A DNA stretch of 64,000 bases from Chitinophaga sp. CB10 (GCA_001870995.2 MLAV02000018.1:62001-126000), one strand, 5' to 3'. Shown: positions 34,412 to 43,603, counted from the first letter of the stretch. Made by a program: numbers and translations. The notes: a model not told the origin generated them from the letters alone.

Positions 34412-34794
34412 GCGACAGATTTTTTATTAAGTTAATTGGCCTCTTCGGCATTATCAATCTAATTCTTTTAGCGTTTAAATCCAGGTTGATGGACATCAAC
34501 GCACATTTTTATGTACTGATGATCGGCAACCTGGTACTGGCGCTAGTATCTGTTTTATCCAGCAGATCCAGCATCAAAAGCCTTCAATCTACCAACCACA
34601 ACGCATTTATCAGAGCTGTTTACGGCGCTACGCTGAGTAAGTTAATGATCTGCATTATTGGTATCCTGGCATATGTACTTGCCTACAAACCAAACATTAG
34701 CAAGCCAACTGTATTTATTTTATTGGGAACATACCTGATCTACACACTCTTCGAGGCCGTGAGCATGTCTAAACTTGTAAGACAAAAGCAATAA
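34408..34794 (+). CDS. AtpI-like four-helix membrane protein
   Basis: 128 residues with four hydrophobic helices (about 8-24, 33-49, 76-93, 100-118). It overlaps AtpZ by ATGA, so the two are translationally coupled. In Bacteroidota a protein of this type normally sits between AtpZ and the ATP synthase a-subunit gene; here no atpB follows. Function unproven; a helper of ATP synthase assembly is the family-level guess. Confidence 0.65.
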   Translation: MSDRFFIKLIGLFGIINLILLAFKSRLMDINAHFYVLMIGNLVLALVSVLSSRSSIKSLQSTNHNAFIRAVYGATLSKLMICIIGILAYVLAYKPNISKPTVFILLGTYLIYTLFEAVSMSKLVRQKQ

Positions 34795-34797
34795 CAC

Positions 34798-35430
34798 TTG
34801 AAAAAAGAGGCGCCATTGCATGCATTAGCGGCCTATCTGCCAGATGGCACTTTTGAGCCGGTAATGGAGTTCATCAGACACTTTAAAGTACACCTGACTA
34901 TCACGCGTGAACGCGCCAGCATCCTCGGCGATTACCGCCACCCGGACGGGCACGGCAAAGGGCATCGTATCAGTATCAACGGATCACTGAATAAATACTC
35001 TTTCCTCATCACGCTGTTACATGAACTGGCGCACCTGACCACTTTCAATAAGTTCGGCAACCGCGTTGCCGCGCATGGAAAGGAATGGAAAAGTGAATTT
35101 TCCTGGATTTTAAGCGGATTTGTAGGAAAAAACTTCCTGCCCCCGGATGTAGAACAGGCCGTGCGCCAAAGCATGGCCAATCCTGCTGCGAGTTCCTGCG
35201 CAGACGAAGACCTCATGCGCGTACTCAGCCGGTACGACCGTAAAAAAGAAAATCATTACCTCGTTGAACAACTCCCGCCGGGCCAGCTGTTCCGCACCAA
35301 AGACGGCAGGGTTTTCCGCAAAGGAGAACGTATCCGCAAACGGTACCGCTGCGAGGAAGTAGCCACGAAGCGACTCTATCTTTTCAGTCCCGTCTATGAA
35401 GTGGAGATAGTAACCAACGAAAATAATTAA
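34798..35430 (+). CDS. SprT-like zinc metalloprotease domain protein
   Basis: 210 residues starting at a TTG (34798) three bases after the previous stop; the family pattern begins at this position (LAAYLPDGTFEPVMEFI), which supports the non-ATG start. Contains the SprT-like active site HELAHL at about 81-86 with a third ligand expected in AAHGKEWKSEF. The C-terminal third (LFRTKDGRVFRKGERIRKRYRC) looks like a small zinc or nucleic-acid binding part. Bacterial SprT-like proteins are poorly characterised; proteolysis is inferred. Confidence 0.78.
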   Translation: MKKEAPLHALAAYLPDGTFEPVMEFIRHFKVHLTITRERASILGDYRHPDGHGKGHRISINGSLNKYSFLITLLHELAHLTTFNKFGNRVAAHGKEWKSEFSWILSGFVGKNFLPPDVEQAVRQSMANPAASSCADEDLMRVLSRYDRKKENHYLVEQLPPGQLFRTKDGRVFRKGERIRKRYRCEEVATKRLYLFSPVYEVEIVTNENN

Positions 35431-35433
35431 ACG

Positions 35434-35475
35434 GCAGCGGGTGTATCCAGTATGGATACACCCGCTGCTTTTTTA
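35434..35475. terminator. terminator between the SprT-like and M28 genes
   Basis: A perfect 16-bp stem (35434-35449 with 35453-35468; GCAGCGGGTGTATCCA) with a three-base loop, then seven T on the plus strand. It ends the bactofilin-SprT operon and likely the converging M28 gene. Confidence 0.9.
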
Positions 35476-35484
35476 TACGACTGA

Positions 35485-36414
35485 TTATTTTACTTCGGTA
35501 TATTTTAAGGTGGGGAGATGCATAGCCCTGTTAATCAACCGTATTTCCAAACGGATAATCTGCTCTTCTGATTGTGCCTGGAGCTTCGGCGCATCGTCGG
35601 TGGGTTTATGGTAATCATCATGCCCGCCGGTATGGAAAAATAATACCGGCACCTGGTGCATGTAAAAGTTATGATGGTCCGACGCGCCCTTGCCCGCTGC
35701 ATCCGTAAAGAACTTTATGCCCGGCTGCGTTACGCCTTCAAATACCTGCGGCCACTCCGCTGCCGAACCATATCCGCCAATACCAATACCCCTTTCCGGA
35801 TTATACCGGCCTATCATATCCATGTTGAGCATGAAATGCACGTCAGCCAAAGGCTGCAGGGGATGGTTCGTATAATATTTGGAACCCTGTAAGCCCAGCT
35901 CTTCCCCGCCGAAAGCGATGAAGAGAAAATTAAACGGCTCCTTCTCCCTGTTTTTAGCGTAGTAACGCGCCAGCTCCAGCAGGCCGGCCACGCCGGAGGC
36001 ATTATCATCCGCGCCGTTATGTATCTGGCCTACGGGATACTTGCCGTCGAATAAGCCGGCAGTGCCCAGGTGATCGTAGTGCGCCCCGATAATGATCGTA
36101 CGTGCGGCGCCGTTATCCAGGAACCCGATCACGTTGCGGCTCGGAATATTTTTGTGCGCATTGCGGTCGAAGGTAAAATCCTGGAAATAACTGCCGTTGT
36201 TAATAGGTTGCAGCCCCAGCTTGCGGAATTGTTTGGCAACAAAATTACTGGCAGTGATGCTGCCTTTTTCCGCAGTGCCTCTTCCTTTCAGCTTGTCGGA
36301 AGCAAGGTAGTTCACTGTTTTCTGAATCCGTTTGGCAGAAGGTAAGGTATCCTGCGCATGGGCACTTGCCAGCAAACCCAATGCACATAAGCCTGTCAAT
36401 AAACGCTTTTTCAT
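35485..36414 (-). CDS. exported M28 family aminopeptidase
   Basis: 309 residues: a signal peptide (MKKRLLTGLCALGLLASAHAQ) and the M28 zinc-peptidase core: GAHYDHLG (zinc His), GADDNASG (bridging Asp), FGGEELGLQGS (catalytic Glu and zinc ligand), MNMDMIGR (zinc Asp) and HTGGHDDYHKPTDD (zinc His). It should remove N-terminal residues from peptides in the periplasm or outside. Monocistronic. Confidence 0.9.
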   Translation of the reverse strand: MKKRLLTGLCALGLLASAHAQDTLPSAKRIQKTVNYLASDKLKGRGTAEKGSITASNFVAKQFRKLGLQPINNGSYFQDFTFDRNAHKNIPSRNVIGFLDNGAARTIIIGAHYDHLGTAGLFDGKYPVGQIHNGADDNASGVAGLLELARYYAKNREKEPFNFLFIAFGGEELGLQGSKYYTNHPLQPLADVHFMLNMDMIGRYNPERGIGIGGYGSAAEWPQVFEGVTQPGIKFFTDAAGKGASDHHNFYMHQVPVLFFHTGGHDDYHKPTDDAPKLQAQSEEQIIRLEIRLINRAMHLPTLKYTEVK

Positions 36415-36431
36415 ACTGCAATTAAATAAAT

Positions 36432-36466
36432 AAAAAACAGAAGGCTTCCGTAAGGGAAGCCTTCTG
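36432..36466 (-). terminator. terminator of yidC
   Basis: CAGAAGGCTTCC (36438-36449) pairs with GGAAGCCTTCTG (36455-36466) around a five-base loop, followed leftward by TTTTTTA. Confidence 0.88.
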
Positions 36467-36498
36467 CTAAAAAATATGACTGAATTGTTCAGAAAATA

Positions 36499-38346
36499 TT
36501 ACTTCTTATTGCGCTGGTTCTGCTGCATTTCAGCCTGGCGCTTCTGCATTTCTTCCAGCTTCTCCTGCCATTTGGATTTCTGTACAGGTTTCTTTTTGTT
36601 CTCCTGGATCTGCGCGTGGATCTTCGCTTCGTTGATAACGAATTTCTGGATCACGAACTGCAGGATGATGGAGATCAGGTTGGACAGGAAGTAGTAGAAG
36701 GTAAGCGCCGCTGCGGTTCTGTTGAAGATACCGAGGAACATCAGTGGCATTACATATGGCATATACTTCATTACCGGGTTGCTCTGATCCGCCATGCCAC
36801 GGTTGTAGAAAGCCAGCATGAAGCTGGTAGCAGTCATCAGCAGGGTAAATAAGCTCACGTGATCGCCATAGAACGGAATGTTAAACGGCAGGTGCGCGAT
36901 AGAATCGTAGGTAGACAAGTCAGTAGCCCACAGGAAGCTCTCCTGGCGCAGCTCAATGCTGGACGGGAAGAAGCTGTACATCGCTACCAGGATCGGTAAC
37001 TGTAACAGGGCTGGCAAACAACCTCCGAGCGGGTTTACGCCGGCGCTCTTGAAGAGTTTCATCTGCTCTACCCCGAAGGTTTGCTGATCATCGCCGTACT
37101 TCGCTCTCAGTTCATCAATCTCAGGTTTCAGCACTTTCATTTTAGCCTGGGATACATAGCTCTGGTAGGTAAACGGAGCAATGATCAGGCGGATGAAGAT
37201 GGTGAGGAGGATAATGATGATACCATAATTGTGGATAAATCCGCTGAGGAAGTTAAACACCGGGATGATGATCCACTTGTTCACATACTTCACGAAAGCG
37301 AAGATGCCGGAACCCAGCGGAATAATTTTTTCCAGGCCGACGTCAAAGGATTTCAGCGTTTTATAGTGGTTAGGACCGTAGTAGATTTCAATAGGGAAAG
37401 TGAAATCCGCGGAACGGTCGTAAGGAATTTGCAGCGTGGTATATGTCTGCCCAACGATGTTGGCGCTCTCCGGCACTTTGGTGTTAATATCCGCGCTGGC
37501 GAAATCGCCTTTCTTGGCAATCAGTGTAGTGTTAAAGAACTGCTGTTTTACGCTCACCCATTTCAGACCGTTATCCAGTTTTTCGTGGGAAGTACGTTGC
37601 AGGGTGAAGTAATCATGCTTGTCCTTATTGGTCATGTAGTGCACCTGGTTGTTCAGGCGTTCGTTCTGCATGTCCAGCTCCTGCTTGTCGTTCTGGGAAT
37701 TCCATTGCAGGGTCAGGAATTTCTGGCCGCCTGGGAGGATGTTCTGGAAACCAACTGCGTGGATATCGTAATCCACTACATAGCTGCCTGGTTTCAGCAG
37801 GTACACGAATTCGAGGTAAGCGCCCGTAGCGGAAGACAGGCGGTAAGAGATGGACTGCTGATCGCCCGCAAGTTTTTGCGGCGTGCCGGCTGTGAAGAAC
37901 AGGTCAGCGCTTTGCAGTGCTTTATTTGCATTGGCAGGCACTTCAACGGACAAGCGGTTAAAGGAACCGTTTGCCAGCATCAGGGGTTGACCGTCATGTG
38001 TTTTGAATGCTTTCAGCTGTACGGATACAGGCTGACCACCTTTATTAGAGAAAGTAATTTTTACAACGTCATTTTCCAGAACGGTAGTTTGCTCGGTACC
38101 TACAGCAGCGGCTGCAAATACGCCATATTCTCCTGAGAGCTGTGCCTGATGGGCTGAATCGAGCTGAGTACCAGCCAGGTTAGCTACTGTATCAGTAGGC
38201 ACCGTCTTTGGCTTGTTCACGAGGGCGATGGAATCTTGTATGGCCTTTTCTCTGGCTGCATTTTGCTGCTGTTTATTATTCAGGAAGATGTAACCAACCA
38301 GCAACACGCCTAACAGTAAAAAGCCAATAACCGAATTTCTATCCAT
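36499..38346 (-). CDS. yidC: membrane protein insertase YidC
   Basis: 615 residues from the ATG at 38346 (MDRNSVIGFLLLGVLLVGYIF; the ORF further upstream needs a TTG). Landmarks: an N-terminal transmembrane helix, a large periplasmic beta-sandwich domain (about 40-360), then five core helices with the conserved block APFTYQSYVSQAKMKVLKPEIDELR and GCLPALLQLPILVAMYSFF. The tail (KKKPVQKSKWQEKLEEMQKRQAEM) is basic and helical. Inserts proteins into the inner membrane with or without SecYEG. Confidence 0.95.
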   Translation of the reverse strand: MDRNSVIGFLLLGVLLVGYIFLNNKQQQNAAREKAIQDSIALVNKPKTVPTDTVANLAGTQLDSAHQAQLSGEYGVFAAAAVGTEQTTVLENDVVKITFSNKGGQPVSVQLKAFKTHDGQPLMLANGSFNRLSVEVPANANKALQSADLFFTAGTPQKLAGDQQSISYRLSSATGAYLEFVYLLKPGSYVVDYDIHAVGFQNILPGGQKFLTLQWNSQNDKQELDMQNERLNNQVHYMTNKDKHDYFTLQRTSHEKLDNGLKWVSVKQQFFNTTLIAKKGDFASADINTKVPESANIVGQTYTTLQIPYDRSADFTFPIEIYYGPNHYKTLKSFDVGLEKIIPLGSGIFAFVKYVNKWIIIPVFNFLSGFIHNYGIIIILLTIFIRLIIAPFTYQSYVSQAKMKVLKPEIDELRAKYGDDQQTFGVEQMKLFKSAGVNPLGGCLPALLQLPILVAMYSFFPSSIELRQESFLWATDLSTYDSIAHLPFNIPFYGDHVSLFTLLMTATSFMLAFYNRGMADQSNPVMKYMPYVMPLMFLGIFNRTAAALTFYYFLSNLISIILQFVIQKFVINEAKIHAQIQENKKKPVQKSKWQEKLEEMQKRQAEMQQNQRNKK

Positions 38347-38370
38347 GAAATGCAATTAAAATTTAGGCAG

Positions 38371-38378
38371 CAAAGGTA
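38371..38378 (-). promoter_or_regulatory. -7 element of yidC
   Basis: Reads TACCTTTG leftward, exact TAnnTTTG, 25 bases before the start at 38346. Confidence 0.45.
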
Positions 38379-38485
38379 ATCCTTTTTCTGGCAAAGCCCA
38401 TAAAGCGCCCCTTTTGCGGCCGCTTTTTTTGAAGATTGTTTATTAAAGAATTGTTAAAAGGGCTGCCATCCTGCTGCCGGCATGA

Positions 38486-38527
38486 TAAAATAAAGCCGGG
38501 TAAAAGAAAGGAATCCTTTTACCCGGC
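38486..38527 (-). terminator. terminator of pyrG
   Basis: GCCGGGTAAAAG (38495-38506) pairs with CTTTTACCCGGC (38516-38527), followed leftward by TTTATTTTATC. Confidence 0.82.
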
Positions 38528-38576
38528 CAGCATACTATCTATATAAATAAATATTATTATATATAGCTATTGCTTA

Positions 38577-40226
38577 TTATTTCGCTACGGCTTCTTCGCT
38601 CATTTTTGTTTTACCGTTTTTGCTTTCCGCGTAAGCTTTGGCAGCGGCAATAAACGCTACAAAGATCGGAGAAGGACTTTCCACGGTGCTTTTCAGTTCA
38701 GGGTGGAACTGGGAGCCTACGAAGAAAGGATGGTTAGGCAGCTCAATCATTTCTACCAGCCCGGTATCCGGGTTTTTACCGGATGGGATCATACCGGCAT
38801 CTTCAAATGCCTGCAGGTATTCGTTATTGAACTCGTAACGGTGGCGGTGTCTTTCGCTGATCATGGTGCTACCGTAAATCTGCGCTGCTCTGGAGCCTGG
38901 CTGCAGTTCGCAGGCGTAGGCGCCGAGGCGCATGGTACCACCTTTGGCGGTTACTTTTTTCTGCTCTTCCATGAGGTTGATAACCGGGTGAGCGGTATCA
39001 GGGTTCATTTCCACGGAGTGCGCATCTTTCCAGCCGAGTACGTTGCGGGCATATTCCACCACGCTCATTTGCATACCCAGGCAGATACCGAAGAAAGGCA
39101 GGTTGTTTTCGCGGGCATACTGAATAGCGGTGATTTTACCTTCGATACCACGGTGGCCGAAGCCCGGCGCTACCAGCAAACCATCGAGGTTCTTCAGCTT
39201 CTCGCATACATTTTCAGGCGTCAGGTGCTCGGAGTGGATGTTTTGTACCACTACCTTGCAATCGTTAACGGCGCCGGCATGGATAAAGGACTCCAGGATG
39301 GATTTGTAGGCATCCTGCAATTCCACGTATTTACCGATCAAACCGATGGTCACTTTGGATTTGGGATATTTTAATTTATCCAGGAATTCGCGCCATTTCA
39401 CCAGTTCCGGCTCTTTTTCGATAGGCAGGCCCAGTCTTTTCAGCACGGAAACGTCCAGTTTTTCGCGCAGCATTTCCAGCGGCACTTCATAAATGGTCGG
39501 ACAGTCGTTTGCTTCAATTACAGCATCCACCTGCACGTTACAGAAGAGGGCGATTTTCTTTTTCAGATCGCGGTACATCGGTTCTTCCGTACGGCAAACG
39601 ATGATATCAGGATGTACGCCATACTCGCTGAGCAGACGTACGGAGTGTTGTGTAGGCTTGGTTTTCAGCTCTTTCGCTGCGCGCAGGTAAGGGATCAGCG
39701 TCAGGTGTACCACCAGGCAATCCTGCTCGCCCAGTTCCCACTGCAGCTGGCGAACTGCCTCAATGTAAGGGAGCGATTCGATGTCCCCCACGGTACCACC
39801 CAGCTCTGTAATGACGATATCATATTTACCGTCTTTACCGAGCAGCAGGATGCGGCGTTTGATTTCATCGGTGATATGAGGGATAACCTGCACGGTTTTA
39901 CCCAGATATGCCCCTTCCCTTTCCTTATTGATCACTGTTTGGTAGATGCGACCGGTAGTCACGTTGTTTGCCTGAGAAGTTGGGATATTCAGGAAACGCT
40001 CGTAGTGTCCCAGATCGAGGTCGGTTTCGGCACCATCTTCGGTTACATAACATTCCCCGTGTTCATATGGGTTTAATGTTCCCGGATCCACATTGATATA
40101 CGGATCGAACTTCTGAATAGTCACTCTAAAGCCGCGTGCCTGCAATAGTTTAGCCAGCGAGGCGGCTATAATTCCTTTACCCAAAGAGGAAGTAACACCT
40201 CCCGTTACGAAGATATATTTTGCCAT
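38577..40226 (-). CDS. pyrG: CTP synthase
   Basis: 549 residues from the ATG at 40226 (MAKYIFVTGGVTSSLGKG, the universal start of the synthetase domain); the longer ORF upstream needs a TTG and is not supported. Includes the ATP/UTP domain (KFDPYINVDPGTLNPYEHGE, TELGGTVGDIES) and a class I glutamine amidotransferase domain with nucleophile Cys in FFGICLGMQ and the catalytic His-Pro-Glu in SQFHPEL. Makes CTP from UTP with glutamine. A structured leader of about 95 bases precedes it. Confidence 0.96.
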   Translation of the reverse strand: MAKYIFVTGGVTSSLGKGIIAASLAKLLQARGFRVTIQKFDPYINVDPGTLNPYEHGECYVTEDGAETDLDLGHYERFLNIPTSQANNVTTGRIYQTVINKEREGAYLGKTVQVIPHITDEIKRRILLLGKDGKYDIVITELGGTVGDIESLPYIEAVRQLQWELGEQDCLVVHLTLIPYLRAAKELKTKPTQHSVRLLSEYGVHPDIIVCRTEEPMYRDLKKKIALFCNVQVDAVIEANDCPTIYEVPLEMLREKLDVSVLKRLGLPIEKEPELVKWREFLDKLKYPKSKVTIGLIGKYVELQDAYKSILESFIHAGAVNDCKVVVQNIHSEHLTPENVCEKLKNLDGLLVAPGFGHRGIEGKITAIQYARENNLPFFGICLGMQMSVVEYARNVLGWKDAHSVEMNPDTAHPVINLMEEQKKVTAKGGTMRLGAYACELQPGSRAAQIYGSTMISERHRHRYEFNNEYLQAFEDAGMIPSGKNPDTGLVEMIELPNHPFFVGSQFHPELKSTVESPSPIFVAFIAAAKAYAESKNGKTKMSEEAVAK

Positions 40227-40249
40227 AAAAACTAAAATTCTGCTAAGAA

Positions 40250-40307
40250 TACTTGACCTATAATGGGGGAAGTGCCGGACTGCTTTTGGTGTGTTACCTG
40301 TCAAGTA
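40250..40307 (-). promoter_or_regulatory. long-range stem in the pyrG leader
   Basis: TACTTGAC (plus 40250-40257) and GTCAAGTA (40300-40307) are perfectly complementary and enclose 42 bases, within the leader between the promoter at 40328 and the ATG at 40226. The inner region also carries GGAAGT/ACTTCC. It may be structural or regulatory; no T tract makes it a terminator. Confidence 0.35.
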
Positions 40308-40327
40308 AACTACTTCCGAAGGTCATG

Positions 40328-40357
40328 CAAAGTTACACAAATTTGCTTCGCACCCAA
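40328..40357 (-). promoter_or_regulatory. promoter of pyrG
   Basis: Minus strand TTG (40355-40357), exactly 19 bases, then TAACTTTG (40328-40335). Start of transcription near 40321. Confidence 0.7.
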
Positions 40358-40617
40358 GTTTTTATCTTGATTTGACACCCGGCGGACGATCCCGCCGGCT
40401 GAAATTCGCCACGGCTAATGCATGCCGGGATTGAATTCCGTAAGATTTTGATAAACACAAAAATTATGCGCACTGCAAACGTATATCATTCAAAAATTAC
40501 AAGTAAAACAAGCGAATATCATAACCATACAGGAGGGTCAGGTAAACAAAATTTAAAAATTGTACCTTAACAAAATACTATCTTTCATAATACAACAGCG
40601 CAATAGATCTTATATCG

Positions 40618-40625
40618 TAAATTTG
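40618..40625 (+). promoter_or_regulatory. -7 element of the acyl-CoA thioesterase gene
   Basis: TAAATTTG, exact TAnnTTTG, 20 bases before the ATG at 40645. No -33 in position. The rest of the gap from 40227, about 420 bases, holds only the pyrG promoter/leader and a 7-bp GC-rich hairpin (CCGGCGG/CCGCCGG, 40379-40398). Confidence 0.45.
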
Positions 40626-40644
40626 CGTCCGAAATACATTAAAG

Positions 40645-41163
40645 ATGACTTTAACGCCTAAACGAGCGCAGGACTCCCTGATCCAAATGACAGAGCTGGT
40701 GCTTCCCAACGATACCAATACTTTCGGTAACCTCATGGGTGGACGCCTCATGTACTGGATGGACATCGCCGCTGCGCTGTCGTGCATGAAACATTGTGCC
40801 GCACCCGTTGTAACCGCTTCTGTAGATAATATCTCCTTCGAGAATCCCATTAAGCTGGGCAATGTGGTACACATTGAAGCCAAAGTGAGCCGCGCTTTCA
40901 ATACTTCCATGGAAGTACACATGCGCGTATGGGGAGAGGACCCGGTACAGCAATACCGCTATAAATCCAACGAAGCCTTCATGACCTTCGTGGCGCTGGA
41001 CCCTAACGGCAACTCCCGCCCGGTGCCTGCCATCACGGTAGACACAGAGGAGGAAAAAAGATTATATGATGGCGCCCTGCGCCGCAGGCAGCTCCGCCTG
41101 ATCCTTGGCGGAAAAATGAAACCCGAGGATGCAGAGGAACTGAAAGCGCTGTTCGCTATTTAA
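40645..41163 (+). CDS. acyl-CoA thioesterase (hotdog, YciA/BACH-like)
   Basis: 172 residues of one hotdog domain: NDTNTFGNLMGGRLMYWMDIAAALSCMKH carries the catalytic Asn/Gly/Asp, then the helix 'sausage' and the strands ASVDNISFENPI and NTSMEVHMRVW. It should hydrolyse acyl-CoA to fatty acid and CoA in the cytoplasm. Monocistronic, converging with the HD hydrolase gene. Confidence 0.9.
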   Translation: MTLTPKRAQDSLIQMTELVLPNDTNTFGNLMGGRLMYWMDIAAALSCMKHCAAPVVTASVDNISFENPIKLGNVVHIEAKVSRAFNTSMEVHMRVWGEDPVQQYRYKSNEAFMTFVALDPNGNSRPVPAITVDTEEEKRLYDGALRRRQLRLILGGKMKPEDAEELKALFAI

Positions 41164-41172
41164 TACCTTATA

Positions 41173-41204
41173 AAAAAAGGATCGCCCCGGGGCGATCCTT
41201 TTTA
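41173..41204. terminator. bidirectional terminator
   Basis: GGATCGCC pairs with GGCGATCC around CCGG, flanked by A and T runs on either side, serving the converging thioesterase and HD genes. Confidence 0.88.
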
Positions 41205-41233
41205 ATTATCTAAACCGGTATCCCGGGAAAAAT

Positions 41234-41890
41234 TTATATCTCTCCCTCCCACTCCCCATAAAACTGCTGCAGGTACTGCTCCATAAAGGCGTGCCGCCGC
41301 TCCGCCAGCTGCCTGCCGGTAGCGGTGTTCATTTTATCCTTCAGCAAAAGCAGTTTCTCGTAGAAGTGATTGATGGTAGGCGCTGTATTATTTTTATAAT
41401 CTTCCTTACTCCTGTTTAATACCGGCGGAATTTCCGGATCGTAGAGCGCCCGGTTTTTAAATCCGCCGTAGTTGAACGCCCTGGCAATACCGATGGCCCC
41501 GATGGCGTCCAGCCGGTCCGCGTCCTGTACGATACCCAGCTCGGTCGAATAGAATGCGTTTTCATTATGCCCTCCTTTAAAGGAAATATACCGGATAATG
41601 TTTTTCACATGTTCGATCACTGGCTGCGGCAAAGCCAAACTTTCCATGAAAGCCCCGGCTTTGGCGGGCCCGATCTCTTCATCGCCGCCATGGAATTTGG
41701 AGTCGGCAATATCGTGCAGCAAGGCCCCCAGTTCCACCACCAGCAGGTCCGATTGCTCCGTGGCCGCAATATGCCTGGCCTGCTTCCATACCCGGTAGAT
41801 GTGCCACCAGTCGTGCCCTCCCTCTGCGTTTGCCAGTTCCTGTTTTACAAATTTTACTGTCGTTTCAATGATTTCCCTGTGCTGTTCCAT
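41234..41890 (-). CDS. HD domain phosphohydrolase (YedJ-like)
   Basis: 218 residues of the HD superfamily: HDWW around 22 (first His), HRVWK-like helix, LLHDIADSK with the HD pair near residues 55-56, and DRLDAIGAIGIARAF with the last Asp. It should be a metal-dependent phosphohydrolase on a nucleotide or phospho-compound. The gene is alone, and the substrate cannot be inferred. Confidence 0.88.
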   Translation of the reverse strand: MEQHREIIETTVKFVKQELANAEGGHDWWHIYRVWKQARHIAATEQSDLLVVELGALLHDIADSKFHGGDEEIGPAKAGAFMESLALPQPVIEHVKNIIRYISFKGGHNENAFYSTELGIVQDADRLDAIGAIGIARAFNYGGFKNRALYDPEIPPVLNRSKEDYKNNTAPTINHFYEKLLLLKDKMNTATGRQLAERRHAFMEQYLQQFYGEWEGEI

Positions 41891-42022
41891 GGAAATAAAG
41901 ATAGGATATTTGAGATTTTTGGCATATTTTCGGGCTCCGATTCCCCTTATCTCCGATAGTTTTAACCACCTTCTATGCTAACCGCAAGCTGAATTTCATT
42001 AACTGAATGACACTCTAACCTC

Positions 42023-43603
42023 ATGAAGAAGTATTATCCCTTTGCCATTGTACTTGCCGTACTGTGTTGTATAGTGGTTGTCCTGGAATTTTTAACCCTC
42101 CGTAAAACCAATGGCGTGCTCAGCTACCCGCTGGATGATGCATTTATCCATATGGCGGTGGCTAAAAACGTGGCCCTGCATCACATCTGGGGCCTGTCCA
42201 ATGTGGAATGGGTTTCCTCCTCCTCTTCTGTGCTGTTCACCATTTTGCTCAGTACCGCTTTTGCCGTTTTCGGACTGTCCCCTGCGTGGCCGCTGATACT
42301 CAGCGCTACCGGCGCCGTGTTGCTGCTGCTGGAAATGCAGCGGGAGCTGAACCGGCATACGCACTTATCCACACCCCGCAAAACTATTACCATGCTGGCT
42401 ACCATGCTGGTGGCCCCGCTTCCGTTCATGACCATACTGGGCATGGAGCATAGCCTCCAAATGGCCCTGACCCTCATATTTGTACACCGCTGCGCTACAC
42501 GGCTGGAAAATAATCAGCTCGCGCTCAGCGACTGGATGGCGCCGGCACTCTGGGGGGCGCTCATGATCTCCTGCCGTTACGAGAACGCCTATACGGCGTT
42601 TGTGGTATGCTGCATCCTGGCGCTGCGCAAGAGCTGGAAAACCGCGTTCGTACTGGGTATCATCAGCATTTCGCCGGTGGTGATCTTCGGCGCGGTGATG
42701 GCGGCCAAAGGCGGGTACTTCCTGCCCAACTCCCTGATCCTGAAAGGGAAAATGCAGCTGATACGCCTGCTCAATGATACCGTTTCGTTCCTCGAGATCA
42801 CGAGCGTGATCAGCGGCCTGTTTGTAATCACCGGTTTGGTGGTAGCGGAACGTTTCCGCAGGAAGCAGTTTGACCGCGCGTTTTATGTGCTGACGATCAG
42901 TTTCTTCAGCATTATCCTCCACTGTTGTTCGGCAGCCGCCGGATACCTCTACCGGTACGAGGCCTATTTGCTGGTAATGACCTTCTTCCATCTCACTATC
43001 CTATTTATGGAATGGTGGTCGCCTGACAAACTCAAAGAAAGGGCGAACTGGCTGTACATCTTCACTTTCGCCATATTCCTCTGCAACCTGGTACCACGCG
43101 CCGCCAATTCCCTGCCGCATGCGGTGCGCTGCAGTAAAAATATTTATGACCAGCAGTACCAGATGGCGCTTTTCCTGAAACAATATTATAATCACCATAC
43201 CATTGCGGCCAATGACGTAGGGGCTATCAGTTACCTGGGAGATATCCGGACCCTCGATTTATGGGGCCTCGGGAGTAACCAGGTGACCCGCGCCAAACTC
43301 CGGAAGGAATATACCCCCGAATACGTTCACCAGCTGATAGACAGCAGCCAGGCGAAGGTGGCCGTTATATACGAAGAATGGTACCTGCCGGGCGTGTATA
43401 AGAACTGGCATAAGGTCGCTTCCTGGGAAATTTCCAACAACTACATCTGCGCTTATCCTACCGTGTGCTTTTACGCTACGGTAGCGGAATCCGCCGAGGG
43501 CATGTACAAAAACCTGAAGGCGTTTGAAGCGCAGCTGCCGCGGGATGTGACCGTGAAATATTTCTATAACCAGGACAGTACTTCCGCACTGGTGCAGCGT
43601 TAA
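42023..43603 (+). CDS. multi-span membrane protein, GT-C glycosyltransferase-like
   Basis: 526 residues with about 11 hydrophobic helices. The first extracytoplasmic loop has the acidic pair DDAFIHMA (Asp38-Asp39), the position of the catalytic acidic residue in GT-C enzymes, and a soluble C-terminal part (about 380-526, with ANDVGAISYLGDIRTLDLWGLG) resembles the tail of such proteins in Bacteroidota. Lipid-linked sugar transfer is the family-level guess; a flippase role is not excluded. It precedes a DUF488 gene by 32 bases. Confidence 0.6.
   Translation: MKKYYPFAIVLAVLCCIVVVLEFLTLRKTNGVLSYPLDDAFIHMAVAKNVALHHIWGLSNVEWVSSSSSVLFTILLSTAFAVFGLSPAWPLILSATGAVLLLLEMQRELNRHTHLSTPRKTITMLATMLVAPLPFMTILGMEHSLQMALTLIFVHRCATRLENNQLALSDWMAPALWGALMISCRYENAYTAFVVCCILALRKSWKTAFVLGIISISPVVIFGAVMAAKGGYFLPNSLILKGKMQLIRLLNDTVSFLEITSVISGLFVITGLVVAERFRRKQFDRAFYVLTISFFSIILHCCSAAAGYLYRYEAYLLVMTFFHLTILFMEWWSPDKLKERANWLYIFTFAIFLCNLVPRAANSLPHAVRCSKNIYDQQYQMALFLKQYYNHHTIAANDVGAISYLGDIRTLDLWGLGSNQVTRAKLRKEYTPEYVHQLIDSSQAKVAVIYEEWYLPGVYKNWHKVASWEISNNYICAYPTVCFYATVAESAEGMYKNLKAFEAQLPRDVTVKYFYNQDSTSALVQR

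Noticed and set aside
38347..38355. Three-residue extension of YidC
   Set aside because: It needs a TTG; MDRNSVIGF at 38346 is the usual Bacteroidota start.
40227..40304. 26-residue extension of CTP synthase
   Set aside because: It needs a TTG; every CTP synthase I know begins at MxKYIFVTGG, and the extension lies in the structured leader.
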